A stretch of DNA of 64,000 bases, from assembly GCF_005280195.1 (NCBI RefSeq), contig NZ_SZPR01000001.1, positions 80,314-144,313 on the forward strand. The letters run 5' to 3'. The position numbers were made by a program, and so were the translations under genes. Below are positions 1-7,377 of this stretch, in pieces. Every line of letters begins with the position of its first letter. Position 1 is the stretch's first letter. The notes beneath the pieces are model-generated. The model worked only from the letters and a program-made list of their open reading frames with translations, had not been told where the DNA came from and made no database searches. This DNA is from Streptomyces galbus (lineage in GTDB: Bacteria > Actinomycetota > Actinomycetes > Streptomycetales > Streptomycetaceae).

Positions 1-26
1 CCTACAAGAAGCTGACCCGGGGCTGA
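1..26 (+). CDS. 3' end of an upstream gene, possibly ABC-F ATPase EttA (partial)
   Basis: Only the last seven codons (YKKLTRG) and a TGA at 24-26 lie in the window. A basic tail of this kind ends actinobacterial ABC-F proteins of the EttA type, which are often followed by a small thioesterase gene, so EttA is the best guess. The fragment is too short for a firm assignment. Confidence 0.4.
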
Positions 27-32
27 TCGGTC

Positions 33-449
33 TTGCGGCACCTCTACCGCTGCCCGCTGCGCTGGGCGGACATGGACGCGTACGGCCACGTCAACAACGT
101 GGTGTTCCTCCGCTACCTGGAGGAAGCCCGTATCGACTTCCTGTTCCGCCCGGACAAGGACTTCCAGCAGGGGTCCGTGGTGGCGCGCCACGAGATCGAC
201 TACAAGCGGCAGCTCGTCCACCGGCACCGCCCGGTGGACATCGAGCTGTGGATCACCGAGATACGCGCCGCGTCCTTCACCATCGCCTACGAGGTGAAGG
301 ACGACGACGTGGTCTACGTGCGCGCCTCGACCGTCATCGTGCCGTTCGACTTCACGGCGCAGCGGCCCCGGCGGATCACCGACGAGGAGCGCGCGTTCCT
401 CAAGGAGTACACGGACGACGCCTCCGGCCAGGGGGCCGTCGCCGCATGA
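33..449 (+). CDS. acyl-CoA thioesterase, hot-dog fold (4HBT family)
   Basis: This 138-residue protein has the single hot-dog domain of the YbgC/4HBT thioesterases, which hydrolyse acyl-CoA thioesters in the cytoplasm. The family signature RWADMDAYGHVNN is at about residues 10-22, with the catalytic Asp at the second D, and the following YLEEARIDF fits the central helix. The start is TTG at 33, seven bases after the stop of the preceding gene, so the two are probably cotranscribed. The stop overlaps the next start (ATGA at 446-449), which points to translational coupling. The acyl substrate cannot be told from sequence. Confidence 0.85.
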   Translation: MRHLYRCPLRWADMDAYGHVNNVVFLRYLEEARIDFLFRPDKDFQQGSVVARHEIDYKRQLVHRHRPVDIELWITEIRAASFTIAYEVKDDDVVYVRASTVIVPFDFTAQRPRRITDEERAFLKEYTDDASGQGAVAA

Positions 450-1114
450 CCGTGCTGCACCTCGCCGACGAGACGGAGGCGGCCGACCTGGCCGCCTTCC
501 TCTCCCGGCTGCTCCACTACGACCGTTCGGCCGCGGTGCGCCTGCAGGCCGCGGGCACCGCGCTGGCCGTCTTCGGGCGGCCGCCGTCCTTCGAGGTCCT
601 GGCGATCCGCGCGGTGCGGCTGGCCAAGCCGTACGAGGACGGGCTGGACCTCACGCTCGACGTGACCGTCTCGGCCGGTGAGCTGCTGGAAGCCGTCGAC
701 GAGGCCGCGGCCACGGCGGGCGTGCCCGGCGCGGTCACCGGGCCGCCGTGGGCCGGGCTGCTGCCGCCGCGTTCGGGCTGGCAGCCGGAGGGCGGGCTGC
801 CCGACGCGGACGCGCTGCGTTCCCTGGTGTCCGCTGCCGTCGCCGAATTCCGGTCACGGACCGAGGAGTTGGCTGCCGAACGGCGTACGCGGGCCGAACT
901 CGACGCCATCGGGCGGGACATCTGGTCCCGGACGGTCGCGGAGACCGGGCTGCCCGTACGGGCCGTGCACGCGGCCCAGTCGCTGGGCTTCCTGCGGCCC
1001 GGTGGCGCCGTGGCGCTGCTCTCCGCCGGGGCGTGGCTGCGGCTGCGCACACCCTACGGGTCCGTCGCCGTACGGCGGTCGGGGCTCGGGGCGTTGGGGC
1101 TCAGCGTGCGCTGA
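446..1114 (+). CDS. conserved hypothetical protein coupled to the thioesterase
   Basis: I do not recognise a characterised family in this 222-residue protein. It has no signal peptide or membrane segment. The N-terminal half is mixed alpha/beta, and the middle (about 125-165) is rich in Arg, Glu and Ala and probably helical. The ATG at 446 overlaps the thioesterase stop (ATGA), which fixes the start and suggests joint expression. A hairpin at 1149-1179 follows the stop. The function is unknown; conserved adjacency to the thioesterase would be the main clue to test. Confidence 0.75.
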   Translation: MTVLHLADETEAADLAAFLSRLLHYDRSAAVRLQAAGTALAVFGRPPSFEVLAIRAVRLAKPYEDGLDLTLDVTVSAGELLEAVDEAAATAGVPGAVTGPPWAGLLPPRSGWQPEGGLPDADALRSLVSAAVAEFRSRTEELAAERRTRAELDAIGRDIWSRTVAETGLPVRAVHAAQSLGFLRPGGAVALLSAGAWLRLRTPYGSVAVRRSGLGALGLSVR

Positions 1115-1148
1115 GTGAACCGGCGTGCATCAGGAGTGACGACCGTGA

Positions 1149-1179
1149 TCGGATTCCGGCGCAGGGGGCCGGAATCCGA
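1149..1179. terminator. bidirectional hairpin between convergent genes
   Basis: An 11-bp perfect stem (TCGGATTCCGG paired with CCGGAATCCGA, 9-nt loop) sits between the convergent hypothetical gene and the globin gene. There is no T-run, as is common for Streptomyces terminators. Confidence 0.7.
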
Positions 1180-1191
1180 CGTCCGGGCCCG

Positions 1192-1605
1192 TCAGTCCGG
1201 GGTGTTCACCATCGAGCGTGCCGCGTACGTCAGGTAGTTCCACAGCGTCGTCTCGTGCTCCTCGGACAGGCCGAGTTCCTCGACGGCATCCCGCATGTGC
1301 CGCAGCCACGCGTCGTGCGCGGCCCGGTCGACGGCGAAGGGGGCGTGCCGCATCCGCAGCCGGGGATGGCCGCGGTTGTCGCTGTAGGTCGTCGGGCCGC
1401 CCCAGTACTGCATGAGGAACAGCGCCAGGCGCTCCTCGGCCGGGCCGAGGTCCTCCTCCGGGTACATGGGGCGCAGCACCGGGTCCTCGGCGACGCCCTG
1501 GTAGAAACGGTGCACCAGCCGGCGGAAGGTCTCCTCCCCGCCGACCTGCTCGAAGAAGGTCTGCTCCTGAAGCGTGCCGCGCCGAATCTCTTTCACGTCC
1601 CCCAT
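1192..1605 (-). CDS. glbO: group II truncated haemoglobin (GlbO-like)
   Basis: This 137-residue haem protein matches the group II truncated globins, which bind O2 and NO and are linked to detoxification or oxygen handling. Visible marks are the B10 region FYQGV with its Tyr, the MYPEEDL stretch, the QYWGGP segment, and the proximal-His region RMRHAPF at about residues 85-91. The ATG at 1605 is the only reasonable start. It diverges from the methyltransferase gene and converges with the upstream hypothetical gene. Oxygen chemistry is inferred from the family only. Confidence 0.9.
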   Translation of the reverse strand: MGDVKEIRRGTLQEQTFFEQVGGEETFRRLVHRFYQGVAEDPVLRPMYPEEDLGPAEERLALFLMQYWGGPTTYSDNRGHPRLRMRHAPFAVDRAAHDAWLRHMRDAVEELGLSEEHETTLWNYLTYAARSMVNTPD

Positions 1606-1743
1606 GGTCTCAGACGGCGGGACCTAGGACGCAGGGCCTAGGGACGCCGACGGCGGCCCAGGAACGCCGACGGCACGCCCCGGCGGCACGTGTGGCGGGA
1701 AGGCGTACTCGCCGGGGGCCGTCGCGGGCCGCACAGTGGAGGC

Positions 1744-2709
1744 ATGGGTGCGGATGCTGTCGCGGCGCGGGCCGCGCTGGTGCGGGAGATCGAGGCGAGC
1801 GGCGCCTTCGCCGCCGACCCGCGCTGGCGCGAGGCGTTCACCGCGGTCCCGCGCCACCTCTTCGTCCCGTACTACTACGTCGCCACGGTCACCGGCTACG
1901 AACGCCGCTGGGGCGAGAGCCCCGACCCCACCGCCCGCGAGCGGTGGCTGCGCGGCGCCTACGAGGACACCCCGCTGGCCACCCGGCTGCGCGACGGGGA
2001 ACTCGTCTCCTCCAGCAGCCAGCCGTCCCTCATGGCGCTGATGCTGGCCGAGCTGCGGGTCGAGGACGGCCACCGGGTGCTGGAGATCGGCGCGGGCACC
2101 GGCTACAACGCGGCGCTGCTCGCGCACCGGCTCGGCGACGACCGGGTCACCACCGTCGACCTGGACCCGGAGATCACCGAGTCCGCGCGCCGCCACCTGG
2201 ACGCCGCCGGGTACCACCCCCTGGTCGTCACCGGCGACGGTGCCCGCGGGGTGCCCGAGCGGGCGCCCTTCGACCGGGTGATCGCGACCTGCCAGCTCAG
2301 CGCGGTGCCACGGGCCTGGATCGCCCAGTGCCGGCCGGGTGCCCGCATCCTCGTCCCGCTGGCCACCGGGCTGATCGCGCTGACCGTCCGGGACGCCGGC
2401 CACGCGGAGGGCGCCTTCCTGGCCACCGCGGCCTACTTCGTGCCGCTGCGCGGCCAGGGCCGGGCCGACCCGGGGCCGGTCGCGCTCGGCGGGGTGCCGC
2501 GCCCGGCACGGGACGACGACCTGTTCCGCTTCCTGGTGACCCTGACCCGGGGCGTCCTCGAACCGCCCGAGGCGTACGCCCTGTGGCGGCGCGAGGGCAT
2601 GCCCGGGCGCTCCCGCTACGGCATCACCGTCGAGGGCGACCGGGCCTGGGCCTGGCTCGACGACCCGGAGGGGCCGTACGCCTGGCCCCTCCCCGAAGGA
2701 CGGCCCTGA
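1744..2709 (+). CDS. PCMT-like SAM-dependent methyltransferase
   Basis: The 321-residue protein has a protein-L-isoaspartate O-methyltransferase-like Rossmann domain. The SAM-binding motif VLEIGAGTGYNAALLA is at about residues 117-132, an acidic VDLDPE loop follows, and the PCMT-type motif SSSSQPSLMALML comes just before. The C-terminal third is an extension beyond the catalytic core. In Streptomyces such proteins are often annotated as PCMT, but substrates vary and isoaspartate repair is not assured. The ATG at 1744 has GGAGG only one base upstream, so a downstream GTG (1780) or an upstream GTG (1690) is possible. Confidence 0.8.
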   Translation: MGADAVAARAALVREIEASGAFAADPRWREAFTAVPRHLFVPYYYVATVTGYERRWGESPDPTARERWLRGAYEDTPLATRLRDGELVSSSSQPSLMALMLAELRVEDGHRVLEIGAGTGYNAALLAHRLGDDRVTTVDLDPEITESARRHLDAAGYHPLVVTGDGARGVPERAPFDRVIATCQLSAVPRAWIAQCRPGARILVPLATGLIALTVRDAGHAEGAFLATAAYFVPLRGQGRADPGPVALGGVPRPARDDDLFRFLVTLTRGVLEPPEAYALWRREGMPGRSRYGITVEGDRAWAWLDDPEGPYAWPLPEGRP

Positions 2710-2727
2710 CCGGCGCCGGAGCGCCGG
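2710..2727. terminator. compact hairpin between convergent genes
   Basis: CCGGCGC and GCGCCGG form a 7-bp stem around a CGGA loop directly after the methyltransferase stop and close to the end of the convergent FHA gene. It is a plausible bidirectional terminator without a T-tract. Confidence 0.55.
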
Positions 2728-2739
2728 CCGCGGGGTGCG

Positions 2740-4569
2740 TCAGCCGCGCCGGACCGTGATGGTCGTCCACGCGCCGACGTGCACGCGGTCGCCGTCCTGC
2801 AGCGGCACCGGCACGAACGGCTGGATCGGCTCGTCCGAGCCGTTCACCGTGGTGCCGTTCGTCGAGTTCTGGTCGACGACCGCCCAGCCGCCGTCCGGCT
2901 GCTGCACCAGCACCGCGTGCTGGTGGGACACGCCCGGGTCCTCCGGCGGCACCGACAGGTCGATGTCGGGGGTCTCGCCGGTGGAGTGCCGGCGGCGGCC
3001 GATGGTGACCTGGTTGCCCCTGAGCGTGCGCTGCTGCTCCGGGGAGTACGCGGGCAGGTTGAGCCCCGCGGCCTCCGGTCCCGAGCGCTGCATCATCGCC
3101 ATGAAGTACTCGCGGTCCGGACCGATGGTCGCGGTCCAGGTCGCCGGCTGCTGCGGGAACGCCGGACCGGGCGGGGGCGGCGGGGCCTGCGTCGCGCCCT
3201 GCTGGGGGTAGCCGTAGCCACCGCCCTGCGGGCCCGCGCCGGGACCGCCCGGGCCGCCGGGGGCCTGGCCGGACGGCGGGGGGATCACCCAGTCGTCCTC
3301 GCCGCCGCCGAAGGGCGGGGCGGGGCGCTGGTTCTCCTGCGGGAACGCGGGCGGGGCCGGGGGAGCGCCGGCCGACCGGTAGCCCTGGGGGGCACCCGGG
3401 TCCGTCGCACCGGGGCCGCCCGGACGGCCGGGGCCGCCGGGCCCGCCGTGCGTGGGCGGCGGCTGTCGCGAGGGGTCGGTGCCGAAGCCGGACGGGTCGG
3501 CCCCGCCCGGGCCACCCGGTCCACCGGGGCCGGGGGGCGCGCCGAAGGGCTCACGGCCGAAGGGGCCGCCCGGAGCGCCGGGGCCACCGGGACCGCCGCC
3601 CGGCCGGCCCGAGGTGTCGCGGCCGTACGGTCCGGGAGCACCGCCGGGACCGGAACCGGGGCCGCCGAAACCGCCACCAGGACCGCCGACCGGACCGCCC
3701 GGGCCACCGGAGGGACCCGAGGGCTCACGGCCGAAGGGGTCGCCGGACTGTCCGGACGGCTCACGGCCGAAGGGGTCGCCGGCCGGGCCCGAGGGCTCAC
3801 GTCGGAAGGGGTCGCCGGCCGAACCCGACGGCTCGCGCCGGTACGGGTCACCCGACGGGTGCGAGGGCTCGCGGCGGAAGGGGTCGCCGGCCGGGCCACC
3901 AGGACCCGACGGGCCCGAGGGGCCGGGACCGGGCTCCCGTCCGAACGGTCCGCCCGGACCCCCGGACGTCGACCCCGGCCCACCGCCGGGGCCGCCCCGG
4001 CCACCGGGTCCGCCCTGGCCGCCGTGCCCGCCCGGTTCGCCGCCGAACGGCGGGGCCGGCGGGATCGGCTCGGCGGGCCGGTTCACCTGGGACGGCCGGG
4101 AGTGCTGGTAGTCGAAGGAGTCACGCCCGCCGAACGACGGCGGCGGAGACGGGAACCGCCCGCCGGGACCCGCGCCCGGGCCACCGGGAGCGCCCGGACC
4201 ACCACCGGGGCCACCGGGCGCGCCCGGGCCGCCCGGTGCGGGCGCCGGCGGGCGCGGGGCGGCCGGGGTGTACGAGGTCGCCGTGTTGGTGAGGAAGTTC
4301 CACCGGCACTCCTCGCAGAACGGCGCACCGCCCTCGCGGGGCGTGCGGCACTGCGGGCAGAGCTCCGGCTCGGGGTCGGGCACCGAGGACAGGGGCCGGC
4401 CCGGCTGACCGGGGTGGCCCTGGTGGCCGCCCGGCGGGGGCGGCGGGAAGCCGTAGCCGCCGGCCGGGGGCGGCGGAGGGGGCGGTGGCACGGCACCGGC
4501 CATGCGGTGACCGCAGACCTCGCACCAGTCGTCGGAACCCGACTGGTGTCCGTTCGGGCAGGTCGGCAT
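2740..4569 (-). CDS. FHA-domain protein with zinc ribbons and a long Gly/Pro linker
   Basis: This 609-residue protein has three parts. Residues 1-90 hold two zinc-ribbon-like clusters (CPNGH...CEVCG at 4-19 and CPQC...CEEC at about 73-90). Residues 95-490 are a low-complexity Gly/Pro/Arg linker with a 12-residue repeat of the GDPFRREPSGPA type. The C-terminal 95 residues are an FHA phosphothreonine-binding domain (GRRRHSTG, GVSHQHA, NSTNGTTVNG). It is the last gene of the glnX-glnH-pknG-type locus, so it is a likely reader of kinase-dependent phosphorylation. It lacks the ETTSVFR-type phospho-acceptor of mycobacterial GarA. The start is ATG at 4569 behind GAGAGGGGGAAG. Confidence 0.85.
   Translation of the reverse strand: MPTCPNGHQSGSDDWCEVCGHRMAGAVPPPPPPPPAGGYGFPPPPPGGHQGHPGQPGRPLSSVPDPEPELCPQCRTPREGGAPFCEECRWNFLTNTATSYTPAAPRPPAPAPGGPGAPGGPGGGPGAPGGPGAGPGGRFPSPPPSFGGRDSFDYQHSRPSQVNRPAEPIPPAPPFGGEPGGHGGQGGPGGRGGPGGGPGSTSGGPGGPFGREPGPGPSGPSGPGGPAGDPFRREPSHPSGDPYRREPSGSAGDPFRREPSGPAGDPFGREPSGQSGDPFGREPSGPSGGPGGPVGGPGGGFGGPGSGPGGAPGPYGRDTSGRPGGGPGGPGAPGGPFGREPFGAPPGPGGPGGPGGADPSGFGTDPSRQPPPTHGGPGGPGRPGGPGATDPGAPQGYRSAGAPPAPPAFPQENQRPAPPFGGGEDDWVIPPPSGQAPGGPGGPGAGPQGGGYGYPQQGATQAPPPPPGPAFPQQPATWTATIGPDREYFMAMMQRSGPEAAGLNLPAYSPEQQRTLRGNQVTIGRRRHSTGETPDIDLSVPPEDPGVSHQHAVLVQQPDGGWAVVDQNSTNGTTVNGSDEPIQPFVPVPLQDGDRVHVGAWTTITVRRG
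3722..3901. repeat. 36-bp tandem repeat, five copies, inside the FHA gene
   Basis: The unit begins GGCTC(A/G)CG on the + strand at 3722, 3758, 3794, 3830 and 3866, an exact 36-bp period. It encodes about five copies of a 12-residue unit (GDP-F/Y-R/G-REPSG-xx) in the FHA protein linker. Flanking sequence degenerates into general Gly/Pro coding, so copy number could vary between strains. Confidence 0.9.
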
Positions 4570-4616
4570 GTCGGCGCTTCCCCCTCTCCTTCGGTGTCCT
4601 GCTGGGTACGGTCAGG

Positions 4617-5966
4617 TCACTTCTTTACACGAACAGTCTTGGTGGACCGGGTCTCGAGGGTCATTTCGTCAGCCTCCGCGACCTTCGCCTTCAACCGCAC
4701 AGTACCCGTCGCGGCATCGACCACGTCCACCACCTTCGCAAGCAGTTTCGCAGTATCGGCGTTGCCGGAAGCGCTTGCGAGCTGAACGGCCCTGCCCAGT
4801 TTGGCCGTTGCTCCGTCCCTGTCGCCCGCCTTGCGGAGGTCCAGGCCCTGCTGGATGGTCCTCGCCAGCTCGGCCTGGCCGGTGTAGTGCGCGACCTGGG
4901 GGTTGAGGGAGGTGGAGGCGGCCACGTCGTCGGTCCACACGGCCCGGACCAGGCCCTGGGCGCCGAGGCTCTGCGCGCTGTCCGTGCCGGGCTGCGGGAC
5001 GACCAGCGAGACGCGGGCGGCCAGCATCTCCTGGCCGATGTGGGCGGGCGGGACCTCGACGCACACGTGGTAGTCGCGGGACTCGTCGCCCCAGGAGCCG
5101 GTGGGGTAGTCGCCGGAGCGGGGCCCGGACTCGGTGCGGCGGCCGGTCAGGTCCTCGACGGCCGGGGCGACCTGCTTGACGAACCGCACGGTCGTGCCGA
5201 CCGGGGTCCACAGCCGCAGCGCGACGTCCGCGACCTCCTTGCCCATGGCCGTCTCCATCATCCGCGTGAAGTCGGCGGCCAGGCCCGCCGGGTCGGCGAC
5301 GATGTCGGCGGTGCCGAGCAGCGCGGAGGCGATCCCTGTGACTTCTTTCACTTCCCAGTCGGTGCCCACACCTCGTGCGTCGCAGGTGAAGCGGCCGGCG
5401 CAGTCGTCGAGTGCGGCCTTGAGGTCCTGCGGCGACTCGTGCTCGTTGCGGCCGTCGGTGAGCAGGATGCCGTGGCGGATGGCGACGTCGGCCGAGGACA
5501 GCAGCCGGTCGGCGAGGCGCAGCCAGGTGCCGATGGCGGTGCCGCCGCCCGCGTGGAGCCGGCGCAGCGCCTGCTTGGCCTGCTCGCGGGTGGCCGCGTC
5601 GGCGACCGCGAGGCGCCCGCCGCCGGGGTAGACCTCCTTGGCCACGTGGGTGCCGGCGATCACCGCGAAGTGCACGCCGTCGCGCAGGGTGTCCACGGCG
5701 GCGGCCGTGGCGTCGCGGGCGTTGCGCATCTTGGCGGGCGGGTAGTCCATGGAGCCCGAGCAGTCGACCATGAGCGCCACGGCGGCCGACGGGCCCCGGC
5801 TCGCCGCGTACAGGTGCGGGGCGCCGACCGCACCGCCGACCGTGCCGCCGCCGGTGGCGGTGACCGTGACGATCGCGTTCACCTCGCGCCCGCCCTCGGG
5901 CAGGTACTCGTTCTGGTAGACGTCCACCGCGAACTGCGGCACGTTCGGTTTCGCGAAATTGGCCAT
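4617..5966 (-). CDS. VWA-domain protein (TerY-like) of the kinase/phosphatase locus
   Basis: The 449-residue protein carries a von Willebrand factor A domain at about residues 45-230. Its metal-ion-dependent adhesion site is complete: DCSGS at about 73-77, a downstream GGTAIG, and LLTDGRNE. No signal peptide or membrane helix is present, so it should act in the cytoplasm as a Mg2+-dependent scaffold. The C-terminal part (about 360-440) is helical and may hold TPR-like repeats. VWA proteins next to a PP2C phosphatase and a kinase are known from TerY-P triads. The ATG at 5966 is preferred over GTG 5972 because AGGGGG lies 8 nt upstream. Confidence 0.85.
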   Translation of the reverse strand: MANFAKPNVPQFAVDVYQNEYLPEGGREVNAIVTVTATGGGTVGGAVGAPHLYAASRGPSAAVALMVDCSGSMDYPPAKMRNARDATAAAVDTLRDGVHFAVIAGTHVAKEVYPGGGRLAVADAATREQAKQALRRLHAGGGTAIGTWLRLADRLLSSADVAIRHGILLTDGRNEHESPQDLKAALDDCAGRFTCDARGVGTDWEVKEVTGIASALLGTADIVADPAGLAADFTRMMETAMGKEVADVALRLWTPVGTTVRFVKQVAPAVEDLTGRRTESGPRSGDYPTGSWGDESRDYHVCVEVPPAHIGQEMLAARVSLVVPQPGTDSAQSLGAQGLVRAVWTDDVAASTSLNPQVAHYTGQAELARTIQQGLDLRKAGDRDGATAKLGRAVQLASASGNADTAKLLAKVVDVVDAATGTVRLKAKVAEADEMTLETRSTKTVRVKK

Positions 5967-6069
5967 GCCCACATCCCCCTTGAAGGCCCCGCGGCGGCCG
6001 CGGAGTGACGACTCCTCCCGCCCCGGTCCCCTCCGGGACGGTGAGGTTTCCCCGTTCTGTGCGGGTCGC

Positions 6070-7374
6070 TCAGGCCGATCCTGCCCCTTGCGGCGGCGCC
6101 GGGAACGGGACGACGGCCACTGTTACGTTGTCGTGGCCCCCGCCGTCCAGGGCGTGCCCGACGAGGACCCGGGCGCTGTGCAGGGGGCGTACGGCGGCGT
6201 CGCGGGGGACGGCCCCGGCCATCTCCTCGGCCGCCTCGGCGTAGTTCCACAGGCCGTCGGTGCAGACCACGACCACCCCGGGCCGGTCCGGTTTGAACGC
6301 GGCGGTGTGCGGCTCCAGTTCGTAGGCGTCGGCGCCGAGCCAGCCGGTGATCGCGTGGGCGCGCTCGTCGGCGTACGCCTCGGCCTCGCTCATCAGGCCG
6401 GCGGCGACCATCTGCGCGGCCCAGGAGTCGTCCTCGGTGAGCCGGGCGGCGGGGGAGCGGTCGTCCGGGATCCAGTAGGCGCGGCTGTCGCCGACCCAGC
6501 CGACGACCAGCAGGCCGGCGGTGACGACCGAGCCGACGAACGTGCAGGCGGGGGCGTTCTGGTGCGGGGCGTGCTCGCGGGCCGTGGCCGGTTCGGCGGC
6601 CAGCGCGTCGACGGCGCGGGCGGCGGCGACGATGGCGTCGTGCATGGCCTGCTGCGGGTGGGTGCCGTGGGCCAGGGCGGCCACCAGGGAGTCGCAGGCG
6701 GTGCGGGAGGCGGCGAGCGAGGCGTCGTCGGGGCGGGTCGCGGAGGACACGCCGTCGCAGACGATCGCCACGGTCGCGTGCGTGCCGTCGGGCAGCGCGG
6801 TGTGGCCGAGGGCGAAGGCGTCTTCGTTGCGGTGGTGGCGCAGTCCGCGGTCGCTCACGGCGGCGACCGGGCCGAACTCCTGCTCCAGGTGGTCGCGTTC
6901 GCGTGGCTGCGCGTGCCCGCAGTTCTCGCAGTAGCCGTCGCCGTCGACCCGGCCCGCGCGGCAGGCCACGCACACGGGGACGGGCCCGGCGTCCGGCGCG
7001 GTGTCGGCGGTGACGCGCGGGTCGGGCGCCTGGAGCGGGTACTCGTCGGGCTCGGGCGCCCGGTCGAACCGCACGCCGGGGGTGGGCGCGGGCGACGGCG
7101 CGGCCGCGGACGCCGACGGTACGGCGGCGGCAGGCGGCGCGGTGGGCGTCTGCGGTGCGGGGGCGGGCAGGGGCTCGGCCGCGGTGGCGGGCGGGCCCTG
7201 GGGGGCGTCCGGGAGCGCCGCGCCGTTCATCGCGAGCGTCGGGTGGTCGGGCGGGGGCGGCGGCACGGCGGACAGGTCGTACCCGCACGCGCCGCAGAAG
7301 CGGTCACCCGATTCGAGCGGCTCGGCACAGCTCGGGCACTTCGACAGCGCGGCCTGCCGGGGCATCTGCGACAT
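6070..7374 (-). CDS. PP2C-family protein phosphatase with N-terminal zinc ribbons
   Basis: This 434-residue protein is a Mg2+/Mn2+-dependent Ser/Thr phosphatase. All PP2C motifs are visible in the C-terminal 240 residues: SDRGLRHHRNEDA, VCDGVSS, GWVGDSRAYW, CTDGLWNY and HDNVTVAVV. The N-terminus holds CPSC...CGAC at residues 13-30 and a second cluster CVAC...CENC at about 134-152, joined by a Pro/Ala-rich linker. There is no membrane segment. It follows the PknG-like gene without a gap, so it is the natural counter-enzyme to that kinase. ATG 7374 was chosen; an in-frame TTG directly follows the upstream stop at 7377. Confidence 0.9.
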   Translation of the reverse strand: MSQMPRQAALSKCPSCAEPLESGDRFCGACGYDLSAVPPPPPDHPTLAMNGAALPDAPQGPPATAAEPLPAPAPQTPTAPPAAAVPSASAAAPSPAPTPGVRFDRAPEPDEYPLQAPDPRVTADTAPDAGPVPVCVACRAGRVDGDGYCENCGHAQPRERDHLEQEFGPVAAVSDRGLRHHRNEDAFALGHTALPDGTHATVAIVCDGVSSATRPDDASLAASRTACDSLVAALAHGTHPQQAMHDAIVAAARAVDALAAEPATAREHAPHQNAPACTFVGSVVTAGLLVVGWVGDSRAYWIPDDRSPAARLTEDDSWAAQMVAAGLMSEAEAYADERAHAITGWLGADAYELEPHTAAFKPDRPGVVVVCTDGLWNYAEAAEEMAGAVPRDAAVRPLHSARVLVGHALDGGGHDNVTVAVVPFPAPPQGAGSA

Positions 7375-7377
7375 CAA

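Noticed and set aside
2740..4569. FHA protein as a direct GarA/OdhI orthologue
   Set aside because: It has the FHA domain and the right neighbourhood but lacks the ETTSVFR-type acceptor motif and is about four times longer, so only a functional parallel can be proposed.
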